DNA from: Zwartia panacis
GTDB lineage: Bacteria; Pseudomonadota; Gammaproteobacteria; Burkholderiales; Burkholderiaceae_B
Length of the DNA stretch: 64,000 bases
Direction of reading: 5' to 3'
NCBI RefSeq assembly: GCF_030410395.1
Contig: NZ_JAUHHF010000008.1
Span: forward strand, 81,831 to 145,830
Position numbers and translations under genes: made by a program. This document shows positions 18,818 to 27,462 of this stretch, piece after piece. The first letter of the stretch is position 1. The number at the start of each line of letters is the position of its first letter. The notes below the pieces were generated by a model. The model was not told where the DNA came from and ran no database searches. It saw only the letters and a program-made list of their open reading frames with translations.

Positions 18818-19528
18818 ATGACGCCCACAACAACAAATAGTTCAGACAATCCAATAGCGCTTTTCTGGTCATTTCGCAGCCCCTACTCGTACCTAGCCCT
18901 GCCTAGACTAAAGGCTCTGAGCGAATCTACTGGCGTACCCATCCAGATGCGGGTGGTGCACCCCAACATCCTGCGCAACACAAACTACTTCAAAACCATG
19001 AATCCGCTTGCCCGCCCCTATTTCATGCACGACACGCAGCGCATGGCGGCCTATTTGGGCATGCCTTTTCGGCGACCAGTGCCTGATCCAATCGTACAGA
19101 ACCCGCAGACCTTGGAGGTTGATAGCAATCAACCCTTGGCTCGCTGGCTTGGCCACCTCGGTATCGCTGCAACGGAAGTTGGACGTGGATTTGCATTTTG
19201 CTGGGAGGTATCCCAGCTTCTGTGGAATGGCTCAGTAGACCAATGGCATAAAGGCAATCATCTACGAGACGCGTGCCAACGGTGCAATCTAGACTGGGAT
19301 AGCCTGCAGGCTAAAGTGGCGGGCAATCCCCAGTATTACGAACAACAGTTACAGGCGAACGCAGACACTTTGGCACAGGCCGGACATTGGGGTGTGCCGA
19401 CCATGGTGTACGGCAGCGAGACATTTTTTGGGCAAGACCGCATCGACGTTCTGGCTTGGCACATTAAAAATCGACAACATATCGAGCAAGGCGTGGCGTC
19501 CGAGGACAAGACAAACCAAGCGGATTGA
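18818..19528 (+). CDS. DsbA/GST-kappa family protein (2-hydroxychromene-2-carboxylate isomerase-like)
   Basis: 236-residue thioredoxin-like protein of the DsbA superfamily. The start ALFWSFRSPYSYLALPRL has Ser where DsbA has its CxxC, as in glutathione-dependent HCCA isomerases and kappa-class GSTs, and GVPTMVYGSETFFGQDRID is the conserved cis-Pro and C-terminal motif. There is no signal peptide, so it is cytoplasmic. Glutathione dependence would match the nearby glutathione reductase. No naphthalene-pathway genes are present, so the isomerase label is only by family. Confidence 0.82.
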   Translation: MTPTTTNSSDNPIALFWSFRSPYSYLALPRLKALSESTGVPIQMRVVHPNILRNTNYFKTMNPLARPYFMHDTQRMAAYLGMPFRRPVPDPIVQNPQTLEVDSNQPLARWLGHLGIAATEVGRGFAFCWEVSQLLWNGSVDQWHKGNHLRDACQRCNLDWDSLQAKVAGNPQYYEQQLQANADTLAQAGHWGVPTMVYGSETFFGQDRIDVLAWHIKNRQHIEQGVASEDKTNQAD

Positions 19529-19533
19529 AGCAC

Positions 19534-20169
19534 TCACCAGCGCAATAGCCTGGGACCAAGCACAGCGCCCAACAAGCTTGACAACAAAATACCGGCTGTG
19601 TACCAAGCTGCCACAAAGGCCAGGGACATCTCTGGGCAGGCCAGCGAATAGCCAAGAGCACCAATCGAGCCTGCCAACACGCCTGCTGTAAAACCAGTGG
19701 CTCTCAGACGCGTAGGCGCCCCTGCTCTGGCAGCGAACAACAACGCCACGAGCGCTGGCACCGAGAGCGCGAGCACAAACCATGGACACCACAACCAAGT
19801 TTGCCCAAAGATGGCGTCAGCCCATAAGGTCCGTGGTGTGAACGCCAAATAGGCTGCGCCGGCACCAAACATCAATAGCATCACCAACAAAGGCCACTTA
19901 ATCAAAGAAGACGTGTCGGCGCCCGGTCGGTAAAGGCGGGCGAGCAACGCAGCAAAGGCAACCACTAAAGCAGCCCCATAAACAAACTTTGCCCAAATAA
20001 CCGGAAGCAAAAAGGTCTCACCAGGCAATAAACCAATGATCGTGACGCTCAAAACAGCGCTGGCGGCAAGCCCAACGGCTGCCGGCCACGTCAATGACTT
20101 CGTCACGGCCCGTCTATCAACCGTTTCGGCTTGTGTCGCAAGTAGATGAATTAGCGTAGAGGTTTTCAT
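19534..20169 (-). CDS. NrsF/DUF1109-type anti-sigma factor
   Basis: 211-residue membrane protein with about six hydrophobic helices (for example AAVGLAASAVLSVTIIGLL, FVYGAALVVAFAALLARL, WPLLVMLLMFGAGAAYLAF, FVLALSVPALVALLFAA). The N-terminal cytosolic segment (MKTSTLIHLLATQAETVDRR) is characteristic of DUF1109/NrsF proteins, which hold a partner ECF sigma factor at the membrane. Its start overlaps the sigma stop (ATGA), as expected for a sigma/anti-sigma pair. Convergent with the DsbA-like gene, with five bases between the stops. Confidence 0.85.
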   Translation of the reverse strand: MKTSTLIHLLATQAETVDRRAVTKSLTWPAAVGLAASAVLSVTIIGLLPGETFLLPVIWAKFVYGAALVVAFAALLARLYRPGADTSSLIKWPLLVMLLMFGAGAAYLAFTPRTLWADAIFGQTWLWCPWFVLALSVPALVALLFAARAGAPTRLRATGFTAGVLAGSIGALGYSLACPEMSLAFVAAWYTAGILLSSLLGAVLGPRLLRW

Positions 20170-20735
20170 AATCCAGGCGAACTCTTAATAAATTCAGACA
20201 GGCGTTTCATCCCTCGATGGACGGCAACTTTTACCGCAGAGACTGATGCGCCTGTCCTTTGGGCAGCCTCAGCGACTGTCAACCCATCGAGCTTGGTGAG
20301 CTCAATGGCAGTGCGCTGAGCGTCGGGCAACCGCTGCAATAAAGCGGCGAGGTCATGGCTTGTACCCTCGGACGCTTGAGCGGTGATCAAGTCATCTGAT
20401 CCAGCCTCGTCGATATCATCATGCAAAGCGTCGGTGCGCTCGTGTCTGCGCCAGAAGTCGACCAGTTTGTATTTCCCAATCGCCAGCACCCATGATGTCA
20501 CGGCGTACTGCTCGTCATAGCTGGCTCGCTTTAAGTGAATCGCCATCAAGGTCTCCTGCACCAAGTCTTCTACCTCTGAGGGCATGGCCTGCAGGCGACG
20601 GGCAAAAAACCCGCGCAATCTGCGCGACATCATCTGGAGTGCCTGCTCGTAAGCCGCGTGATCACCGGCCAAGGCCGACCGCCACACTGGCTTTAGCTGG
20701 CGCTCGAATTTTTCGGCCCAGTCAGAGGGTTGCAT
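20166..20735 (-). CDS. ECF RNA polymerase sigma factor
   Basis: 189 residues. Region 2 (RLRGFFARRLQAMPSEVEDLVQETLMAIHLKRASYDEQYAVTSWVLAIGKYKLVDFWRR) and region 4 (RLPDAQRTAIELTKLDGLTVAEAAQRTGASVSAVKVAVHRGMKRL) are complete. I choose ATG 20735: a longer frame runs upstream but would translate the gene's own promoter, TGTAACC-N16-CGAATA, whose -10 ends only five bases before this ATG, so the mRNA is probably leaderless. The promoter copy implies autoregulation. Known members paired with NrsF respond to envelope or metal stress; the signal here is unknown. Confidence 0.9.
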   Translation of the reverse strand: MQPSDWAEKFERQLKPVWRSALAGDHAAYEQALQMMSRRLRGFFARRLQAMPSEVEDLVQETLMAIHLKRASYDEQYAVTSWVLAIGKYKLVDFWRRHERTDALHDDIDEAGSDDLITAQASEGTSHDLAALLQRLPDAQRTAIELTKLDGLTVAEAAQRTGASVSAVKVAVHRGMKRLSEFIKSSPGL

Positions 20736-20740
20736 GGTGC

Positions 20741-20769
20741 TATTCGTCGTTTGATGATGATTGGTTACA
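20741..20769 (-). promoter_or_regulatory. ECF-type autoregulatory promoter of the sigma gene
   Basis: Minus strand: TGTAACC (20769-20763), 16 bases, CGAATA (20746-20741). Identical elements face the other way at 20800-20828. The transcript would begin at or next to the sigma ATG. Confidence 0.88.
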
Positions 20770-20799
20770 GCGGTTTCAGAAATTTTTACAGTCCTGCAC

Positions 20800-20828
20800 T
20801 GTAACCCATTTCCGCTTGCGCTCGAATA
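20800..20828 (+). promoter_or_regulatory. ECF-type promoter of the DUF3047 gene
   Basis: Plus strand: TGTAACC (20800-20806), 16 bases, CGAATA (20823-20828). The two -35 elements of this divergent pair are 30 bases apart, back to back. Confidence 0.88.
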
Positions 20829-20862
20829 GGACAAGATGAAACCTAACATGGGAATTGTTTAA

Positions 20863-21603
20863 ATGGGAAGCTTACGACAGAGACACTTGGTGGTGTGCCT
20901 TGCCTTGGTCAGCAGCCTGCCAATCGCCAATCACGCTGCTTTGGCACAAGGCAGCGTGATCCAACCTATACCTTTGTCACCCAATCACTGGCAAGAAGTA
21001 ACGCTGGGCAAAGACATTCGCCCCAATACCTTTGAATTTCAATCCGCGGGTGGTAAGCAGCTGCTGCGCATCGAATCCAATGCGAGCATGTCAATGATGG
21101 CCACGGCCGTTGCGGTTGATCTCACTCAAACACCGGTACTGTGCTGGCGCTGGCGTGTTAACCGAACACTGGATAAAGCCAACATGACCGAACGATTTGG
21201 CGATGACTACTCGGCAAGACTTTACTTAAGCGTGGCTATTCCTAAGGCCGAGCAAAGCCTTGGTCTGCGCCTGCAGCTTGGCTTGGCGCGTTCCATCTGG
21301 GGAGACCAAATCCCTGACGGTGCCATTAACTACGTTTGGGATAACCGACAGCCCTTGGGCACCGAGATGCCCAATGCCTACACCGATCGAGTCACCATGG
21401 TGGTCACGCAGTCGGGCAATGCCAAGGCAGGTCAATGGGTCCAACAAAGCCGCGATGTGGCGCAAGACATTCAACGACTATTTACCTCAGCGGCCACACC
21501 CGTACAGATCGCATTAGCAGCCGACACCGACAATACAGGTGAGGCTGTCGTTACCGAATTCTCTGATGTCGCGTTTGCTGCGAGCTCGGCACAATGCCAA
21601 TAA
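20863..21603 (+). CDS. DUF3047-family secreted protein
   Basis: 246 residues with a signal peptide (LVVCLALVSSLPIANHAALAQ). The body matches DUF3047 proteins: LLRIESNASMSMMATAVAVDLTQTPVLCWRWRVNRTL, FGDDYSARLYLSV, INYVWDNRQPLGTEMPNAYT, and the C-terminal ALAADTDNTGEAVVTEFSDVAF, which suggests a beta-sandwich with carbohydrate-binding-like ends. Function unknown. It is driven by an ECF-type promoter divergent from the sigma gene, and is followed by the second copy that drives arsS, so it belongs to the same periplasmic response. Confidence 0.82.
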   Translation: MGSLRQRHLVVCLALVSSLPIANHAALAQGSVIQPIPLSPNHWQEVTLGKDIRPNTFEFQSAGGKQLLRIESNASMSMMATAVAVDLTQTPVLCWRWRVNRTLDKANMTERFGDDYSARLYLSVAIPKAEQSLGLRLQLGLARSIWGDQIPDGAINYVWDNRQPLGTEMPNAYTDRVTMVVTQSGNAKAGQWVQQSRDVAQDIQRLFTSAATPVQIALAADTDNTGEAVVTEFSDVAFAASSAQCQ

Positions 21604-21683
21604 ACGGGCAAGACGAAGCGTTCCGGTTTTTTGAAATGCAAAGGACCGGATCCAGGACTCGACTCAGGACCCGACTCAGCGCT

Positions 21684-21712
21684 TGTAACCATCTAAGCAA
21701 ATCCGACGAATA
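21684..21712 (+). promoter_or_regulatory. ECF-type promoter of the arsS operon
   Basis: Plus strand: TGTAACC (21684-21690), 16 bases, CGAATA (21707-21712). The arsS start is 29 bases downstream and has its own AAGGAAG ribosome site. Confidence 0.88.
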
Positions 21713-21740
21713 GTGATACAGACATCCGCAAAGGAAGCCC

Positions 21741-22769
21741 ATGAAATCCACCCTGCCGTTGCTGCTTAAAACAGATTTTCCAGCACTATCCCGTCAGAGC
21801 CTGCAGACGCTCCAAGTTAATCTGGGGTATCTGTGCAATCAGTCCTGCCAGCATTGCCATGTGAATGCCGGGCCGAAACGAACCGAGCTCATGGATGGTG
21901 AAACCATCGAGCTTGTGCTGCAGGCTGTTAAAAAACATCAGGTGCAGTTGCTCGACCTAACCGGTGGGGCGCCCGAAATGAACCCGCACTTTAAATCACT
22001 GGTTGCTGCAGCCCGTGCGCTTGGGACAACGGTCATGGACCGTTGCAATCTCACCCTCCTCTCTGAGCCTGGATATGAAGGACTGGCCGAGTTTCTGGCT
22101 GACAATCAAGTGCAGATCACAGCATCCATGCCCTGCTACTCACCTGCCAATGTCGACAAGCAACGTGGCCAAGGCGTGTTTGACCGCAGCATCGCTGGCC
22201 TGCAAGCACTTAACCGCTTGGGTTATGGCATCAAGGGCACCGGGCTTGAGCTAAACCTAGTCTACAACCCGCTTGGCGCCAGCCTGCCACCGCCGCAAGT
22301 AGCACTAGAAGCTGACTACAAACGCGAGCTCAGGGCCCACTTTGACATCGAGTTCACCAGGCTTTTTACGATCACCAACATGCCAATCCAGCGGTTTGGT
22401 GCTGTGTTGTTAGGCCAAGGCTTATTCGAAGACTACATGCAACTGCTCAAAGACGCTTATCGGCCAGACAACCTTGATACGGTCATGTGTCGCACGCTTG
22501 TCAGTGTGGACTATCAGGGATACCTATATGACTGTGACTTCAATCAGATGTTGCAACTACCAGCAGCGAGTGAATTGAGCGCACGCCCTCATTTACGCGA
22601 TCTACTGGCCCGTGAGCACTTCAACAACTCAATCCGAGTTGGCGATCACTGCTACGGCTGCACGGCTGGCCAAGGCAGCAGCTGCGGCGGTGCTCTAGAC
22701 GAGCAAGCCAAGCCTGTGGCGACTGAATCCGTGATCGAGTTTCATGCAAATGGAGCAACTCATGCTTAA
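21741..22769 (+). CDS. arsS: Arsenosugar-biosynthesis-type radical SAM protein ArsS
   Basis: 342-residue radical SAM enzyme of the ArsS family, which attaches the 5'-deoxyadenosyl group of SAM to dimethylarsenic on the way to arsenosugars. The cluster motif is CNQSCQHCHVNAGPKR (residues about 33-48). The DUF3641-type C-terminus carries VMCRTLVSVDYQGYLYDCDFNQML and HCYGCTAGQGSSCGGAL. Some family members have selenocysteine in this tail; here the codons are Cys. It is the first gene of a tight operon to 32044 and has an ECF-type promoter. No ArsM gene is visible, so the true arsenical substrate remains open. Confidence 0.9.
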   Translation: MKSTLPLLLKTDFPALSRQSLQTLQVNLGYLCNQSCQHCHVNAGPKRTELMDGETIELVLQAVKKHQVQLLDLTGGAPEMNPHFKSLVAAARALGTTVMDRCNLTLLSEPGYEGLAEFLADNQVQITASMPCYSPANVDKQRGQGVFDRSIAGLQALNRLGYGIKGTGLELNLVYNPLGASLPPPQVALEADYKRELRAHFDIEFTRLFTITNMPIQRFGAVLLGQGLFEDYMQLLKDAYRPDNLDTVMCRTLVSVDYQGYLYDCDFNQMLQLPAASELSARPHLRDLLAREHFNNSIRVGDHCYGCTAGQGSSCGGALDEQAKPVATESVIEFHANGATHA

Positions 22770-24975
22770 AAAAACATCCTGGCAGCGTTGGCTTCTAGTT
22801 ATAGTTGCTGCCATTGCGGTGGTCTGGGCATACCAAGCGTTTGACGTTGGCAACCTTTTAACGCTCGAGACGCTCAAGAGTAGTCGTGACCAATTGCTTG
22901 GTCTTTATGCCAGTCAGCCTGGCCTGACCTTAGGCGTATTTTTTGTGGGGTATGTGCTGGCGGCTGCCGTCTCAATTCCAGGCGCGGCAATACTAACACT
23001 AGCCGCTGGCGCCCTATTTGGCTTTTGGCTAGGATTGCTCGTGGTGTCATTTGCCTCAAGCATCGGCGCGTTATTGGCTTTCCTGGTGGCACGTTATCTA
23101 TTGCACGACACAATGCAAGCCAGATTTACTCGAACACTGGCGCCGATTAACGAGGGTGTCAAGCGTGATGGCGTGTTTTATCTGTTAACACTCAGGCTCG
23201 TGCCCGTGTTTCCCTTCTGGCTGGTCAACCTGGTGATGGGATTAACGCCCATGACGGCTGCTCGGTACTACCTCACCAGCCAAGTCGGGATGCTACCAGG
23301 CACTGCTGTCTTCGTGCTGGCGGGCACTCAGTTGGCATTGATTCAGTCGCTTGGTGATGTAGTCTCGCCGGGCATGTTAGCAAGCCTGGTTCTGTTTGGC
23401 GTTTTTCCACTGATCGCCAAATTCGTGGTCGGCTTTTTAAAGCGTAAAAAACTCTATGCCAACTGGCCCAAGCCCAAACGGTTTGACCGCAACCTTGTGG
23501 TAATTGGTGCCGGCGCCGGTGGCCTTGTCACAGCCTACATCGCAGCTGCGGTCAAAGCCAAAGTCACGCTCATTGAAGGCCACAAAATGGGCGGTGACTG
23601 CCTAAATTATGGCTGTGTTCCAAGCAAAGCGCTGATTCGGTCAGCCAAACTGGCCAAGCAGCTCAAAGAGGCCGATCAATTCGGTTTCGAAGCTGTCTCG
23701 GGCAAAGCCAACTTCGCCAAAGTCATGCAACGCGTGCACCAGGTGATTGCCGGTGTTGAACCCCACGACTCGGTCGAACGATATACCGGCTTGGGTGTCG
23801 AAGTCCTGCAAGGGCACGCAGTGATCACCTCGCCCTGGCATGTTCAAATTACGCTAGCTGATGGCAGCACACAAACACTTTCAACGCGCAATATCGTGAT
23901 TGCCGCAGGCGCACGACCGTTTGTGCCGCCCATTGCTGGTCTTGAACAAGCAGGCTACCTCACAAGCGATACGGTCTGGAACCTGAACGAATTGCCACCA
24001 CGCTTGGTGGTGCTTGGTGGTGGGCCGATTGGGTGCGAACTGGCGCAGAGCTTTGCCAGAGTTGGCAGCACAGTAACGCAAGTGGAAATGGCACCACGCT
24101 TGATGAGTCGCGAGGACCCTGATGCCAGCGCACTCGTACAAGCGTCTTTGACTGACGATGGCGTTCATGTGCTGGTGGGTCACGAGGCCCTGCGCATTGA
24201 GATTCAAGATGGCCAAAAGACGCTGATTGTCAAAGAAGGCAAAGGCGACGATGCGACCGAACGCAGCATTGCCTTTGACGAGATTCTGGTGGCCGTTGGC
24301 CGCAGCCCTCGCGTGACGGGCTATGGTCTGGAAGAACTCGGGATACCGCTGACCGCGCGCAAGACCGTTCAAACCAACGCCTACTTGCAAACCCTTTATC
24401 CCAACATTTTTGCAGTCGGTGATGTGGCTGGTCCATTCCAGCTGACCCACACCGCAGCTCATCAGGCTTGGTATGCGGCAGTCAATGCGCTCTTTGGTCA
24501 GTTCAAGACCTTTAAAGCTGACTACTCGGTGATTCCATGGACCACATTTACCGACCCCGAGGTTGCCCGCGTCGGGCTGTCCGAGGCTGAGGCCAAAGAT
24601 CAGGGAATCGCCTATGAAGTCACACGCTTCGATCTTGAAGAGCTTGACCGTGCGATTGCCGACGGCAGCACCAAAGGGTTTGTCAAAGTCTTGACGGTGC
24701 CAGGCAAAGACAAGATTTTGGGCGTAACAATTGTTGGCGAGCATGCCGGCGATCTACTTGCCGAGTATGTGTTGGCCATGCGCCATGGCTTGGGTTTAAA
24801 CAAAATCCTAGGCACGGTACACACTTACCCGACGCTCGCTGAGGCCAACAAATACGCCGCTGGCCAATGGAAACGGGCTCATGCCCCACAAAAGATACTG
24901 GCGCTACTGGAGAAGTTTCATCGGTATAACCGCGGTGGTGAGACCTCACCACCTCTGGCCGAGAAGTCAGCTTAA
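22762..24975 (+). CDS. Fusion of a VTT/TMEM64 membrane domain with a mercuric-reductase-like flavoprotein
   Basis: About 737 residues in two parts. Residues 1-225 form a VTT (DedA/TVP38/TMEM64) membrane domain: LGVFFVGYVLAAAVSIPGAAILTLAAGALFG, FASSIGALLAFLVARYL, LLTLRLVPVFPFWLVNLVMG. From about 240 on it is a class I disulfide oxidoreductase: IGAGAGGLVTAYIAA, redox pair in GGDCLNYGCVPSKALI, NAD motif LGGGPIGCELAQ, FAVGDVAGP, and the C-terminal HTYPTLAEANKYA. No HMA domain or Cys-Cys tail is seen, so mercury reduction is unlikely. The start ATG 22762 has GGAG six bases upstream and overlaps the arsS stop. Confidence 0.88.
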   Translation: MLKKTSWQRWLLVIVAAIAVVWAYQAFDVGNLLTLETLKSSRDQLLGLYASQPGLTLGVFFVGYVLAAAVSIPGAAILTLAAGALFGFWLGLLVVSFASSIGALLAFLVARYLLHDTMQARFTRTLAPINEGVKRDGVFYLLTLRLVPVFPFWLVNLVMGLTPMTAARYYLTSQVGMLPGTAVFVLAGTQLALIQSLGDVVSPGMLASLVLFGVFPLIAKFVVGFLKRKKLYANWPKPKRFDRNLVVIGAGAGGLVTAYIAAAVKAKVTLIEGHKMGGDCLNYGCVPSKALIRSAKLAKQLKEADQFGFEAVSGKANFAKVMQRVHQVIAGVEPHDSVERYTGLGVEVLQGHAVITSPWHVQITLADGSTQTLSTRNIVIAAGARPFVPPIAGLEQAGYLTSDTVWNLNELPPRLVVLGGGPIGCELAQSFARVGSTVTQVEMAPRLMSREDPDASALVQASLTDDGVHVLVGHEALRIEIQDGQKTLIVKEGKGDDATERSIAFDEILVAVGRSPRVTGYGLEELGIPLTARKTVQTNAYLQTLYPNIFAVGDVAGPFQLTHTAAHQAWYAAVNALFGQFKTFKADYSVIPWTTFTDPEVARVGLSEAEAKDQGIAYEVTRFDLEELDRAIADGSTKGFVKVLTVPGKDKILGVTIVGEHAGDLLAEYVLAMRHGLGLNKILGTVHTYPTLAEANKYAAGQWKRAHAPQKILALLEKFHRYNRGGETSPPLAEKSA

Positions 24976-25009
24976 GAACAACACCTAGCAAACACCCAGA
25001 AAACCTGCC

Positions 25010-25693
25010 ATGGCTAACACGCTATCGATCATCATACCCACGCTTAACGAAGCAGAGACGATCGAACGCACCCTGCGGTCGGCGGGCGCGCTTGACCTAG
25101 CCAAAGAGCTGGTGGTGGTTGACGGCGCCAGCACAGATGAGACGGTTACTTTGGCTGCACCACTAGCTGACCGCGTGATTCAAATGCCACAAGATCAGCG
25201 CGGTCGCGCAAGGCAGATGAACACTGGTGCGGCTATCGCGAACGGTGACTATTTACTATTTTTGCACGCAGACACCGAGCTCTCGAGTCAAGCCGCTAAA
25301 GAACTGAGTTCAGCGATGGCCAAACATGTTGTCTGGGGTCGGTTTAATGTGCAGATCACAGGCCAGTCGTTCATGCTTGGTATGGTAGCGTGCACGATGA
25401 ATTGGCGCTCACGCGTAACCGGCATTGCCACAGGCGACCAAGCCATATTTGTTCGGCACGATGTGTTTGAGTCCATTGGTGGATTTTCTGATCAGCCGCT
25501 CATGGAAGACATTGAACTGTCCAAATCGCTTCGAAAGCTTGCAGGCCCCACCTGCCTGCAGGGGCCAGTGATCACCTCAGGACGCCGCTGGGATAAGAAC
25601 GGCGCATTCAAGACCATCATATTGATGTGGCAACTGCGCTGGCACTACTGGCGCGGGACAAGCGCTGAGCAACTCGCCAAGGCGTATCGATGA
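25010..25693 (+). CDS. TIGR04283-type glycosyltransferase (arsenosugar-associated)
   Basis: 227-residue GT2-fold glycosyltransferase. It starts LSIIIPTLNEAETIERTLRSA, has DGASTDETV, the DXD-type LLFLHADTEL and a C-terminal acceptor region (GGFSDQPLMEDIELSKSLRK with the catalytic ED). This matches the TIGR04283 family that NCBI names arsenosugar biosynthesis glycosyltransferase. It follows the flavoprotein by 34 bases and overlaps the next gene by four, so it is in the operon. The donor and acceptor sugars are unknown. Confidence 0.87.
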   Translation: MANTLSIIIPTLNEAETIERTLRSAGALDLAKELVVVDGASTDETVTLAAPLADRVIQMPQDQRGRARQMNTGAAIANGDYLLFLHADTELSSQAAKELSSAMAKHVVWGRFNVQITGQSFMLGMVACTMNWRSRVTGIATGDQAIFVRHDVFESIGGFSDQPLMEDIELSKSLRKLAGPTCLQGPVITSGRRWDKNGAFKTIILMWQLRWHYWRGTSAEQLAKAYR

Positions 25694-26349
25694 TGACTGC
25701 TAGCCGTCGCATTGGACTCATCATCATGGCCAAATCACCTCAGCCTGGTTTGGCAAAAACGCGCCTGATTCCCGCTCTTGGTGCCGATGGCGCAGCAAGG
25801 CTGGCCGAGCAACTGCTTGAACACACCATTGAAGTCGCCAGCCAAGCCAAGGGATTTAGTCACCACGAGCTTTGCGTCACGCCTGATGTTAATGACCCCG
25901 TTTTTACAAAACACCCGAAAATCAAAATAACTAACAAAACAGTCAGCGGCCATGGAATCGGGTTTTATGTGACGTCCCAAGGCGAAGGCGACTTGGGCGC
26001 GCGCATGCAACGTGCATTTGGCCGCGTGTTCGAGAATGTCGATTTGGCCATCATGATTGGCACAGATGCTCCTAGCCTGACGGCCAACCACCTTGAGCAA
26101 GCAGCACGAGACCTCGAGGCACACGATGCGGTGCTTGTGCCAGCACGCGATGGAGGTTACACCCTGATTGGCTTAAATCAATGCATACCCAGCTTGTTTG
26201 AAAACATGCCCTGGAGCACAAAGCGTTTGATGGATGAGACGCGCAGACAGCTAAAGCGATTAGGAAAAACCTGGCACGAATACGCTCACATGGCTGACAT
26301 CGACGAGCCAGCTGACCTCGCCTTATTGCCGGAGACGTTTACCAAATGA
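25690..26349 (+). CDS. TIGR04282/DUF2064-type glycosyltransferase (arsenosugar-associated)
   Basis: 219 residues. The N-terminal nucleotide-sugar-transferase-like motif IIMAKSPQPGLAKTRLIPALG is diagnostic for TIGR04282, followed by GDLGARMQRAF, IMIGTDAPSLTANHLEQAARDLEAHDAVLVPARDGGYTLIGL and PWSTKRLMDETRRQL. The fold is that of CofC/GT-A nucleotidyltransferases. It normally sits beside TIGR04283 enzymes, as here. Start and stop codons overlap those of both neighbours (ATGA), indicating translational coupling. Confidence 0.87.
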   Translation: MMTASRRIGLIIMAKSPQPGLAKTRLIPALGADGAARLAEQLLEHTIEVASQAKGFSHHELCVTPDVNDPVFTKHPKIKITNKTVSGHGIGFYVTSQGEGDLGARMQRAFGRVFENVDLAIMIGTDAPSLTANHLEQAARDLEAHDAVLVPARDGGYTLIGLNQCIPSLFENMPWSTKRLMDETRRQLKRLGKTWHEYAHMADIDEPADLALLPETFTK

Positions 26350-27437
26350 AACGGTTAGTTCTCATCGGCGCAGGCCATGCCCATGCTCTTGTGCTAGACG
26401 CCTTGCATAAACAGCCTCTGTCTGGTGTGGAGCTGACGCTCGTCTCACCAGAATCTCAAGCACCCTACTCTGGCATGGTTCCCGGCTGGCTCGCGGGGCA
26501 ATATTCCTTTGAACAGACACTGGTCGACTTCATCGGTCTATGCGAACGGGCTGGCGCCAAGCTTTTACGGGCCGAGCTTGTTAGCTTGAACCCCGATAGC
26601 CAGCAGTTAGCGCTATCTGATGGGCAAATGCTGTCCTATGACTGGCTATCAATCAATGTCGGCTCGACACTGCGACCACCGCCAAGCCAAACGCCGATGC
26701 TGGCAATGCGTCCATTGTCGAGTCTGAAACAACGATACGAACGGTGGCTTAAGCAGTGGCAAGAGTCCAGAGCTACGACCCCACTACGATTAACATCGGT
26801 TGGCGGTGGCGCTGCCAGCGTAGAAAGCCTGTTGTGCATCAAGCACCGTTTGCAACAGATGCGACCAGATACACCTGTGCACGCCCAACTCGTTAGTCGA
26901 GGCATGAGCATCCTGCCAGGCTTTAGCTCGCGAGCCCGACGCCTGGCCTTCGACGTTTTGAAGCAAGCTGATGTCACACTACAGTTAGGCACTGCTTGGT
27001 GTGAAACAATTGCCCAAAGCAGTGACCTCATCATCTGGGCAACTGGCGCTGAGCCACACGCTTGGCAAATCGATCGTGCCACCCGAGGCAACCTGAAGGT
27101 TGATCAAACGGGGTTCATTACGGTCAATGCATGCCTACAGTCCATTTCCCACAAAAATGTTTTTGCTGTGGGTGATTGCGCCTCTTTGCCCCACCCTATT
27201 CCCAAGGCCGGAGTCTACGCCGTACGCATGGGCACGACCCTTGCGGCCAATCTAAGGTCAGCCGCTAGCAATCAACCACTGTCTGTATTCAAGCATACAG
27301 GGCCAGCACTGGCCTTGCTCAATACGGCCAACGGTAAGGCAATCGCGTCCTGGGGCCCGTTGGGCTGGCAAGCACAGTGGGCGATGGGATGGAAAGACCG
27401 TATTGACCGACGCTTTATTCACAGATTTGTGTGCTGA
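26346..27437 (+). CDS. FAD-dependent pyridine nucleotide-disulfide oxidoreductase family (SelD N-terminal-like)
   Basis: 363-residue NDH-2-like flavoprotein of the type found fused to, or next to, selenide water dikinase (TIGR03169). FAD-binding LVLIGAGHAHALVLDAL opens it, APYSGMVPGWLAGQYSFEQ is the family segment, SVGGGAASVESLL is the NAD fold, and NVFAVGDCASLPHPIPKAGVYAVRMG is the second FAD motif. No redox CxxC is seen. Coupled by ATGA to the upstream transferase. It could redox-cycle an arsenical or selenium intermediate, which is inference from operon position. Confidence 0.83.
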   Translation: MKRLVLIGAGHAHALVLDALHKQPLSGVELTLVSPESQAPYSGMVPGWLAGQYSFEQTLVDFIGLCERAGAKLLRAELVSLNPDSQQLALSDGQMLSYDWLSINVGSTLRPPPSQTPMLAMRPLSSLKQRYERWLKQWQESRATTPLRLTSVGGGAASVESLLCIKHRLQQMRPDTPVHAQLVSRGMSILPGFSSRARRLAFDVLKQADVTLQLGTAWCETIAQSSDLIIWATGAEPHAWQIDRATRGNLKVDQTGFITVNACLQSISHKNVFAVGDCASLPHPIPKAGVYAVRMGTTLAANLRSAASNQPLSVFKHTGPALALLNTANGKAIASWGPLGWQAQWAMGWKDRIDRRFIHRFVC

Positions 27438-27462
27438 AGCGCAAAGCAACTTGGAAAAATTC

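Noticed and set aside
23881..24744. 287-codon antisense frame inside the VTT-flavoprotein fusion
   Set aside because: The sense strand is a clear conserved protein; the antisense product shows no domain.
22762..24975. Mercuric reductase MerA
   Set aside because: The redox motif fits the superfamily, but I see no N-terminal HMA domain or C-terminal Cys pair, and no mer genes are adjacent.
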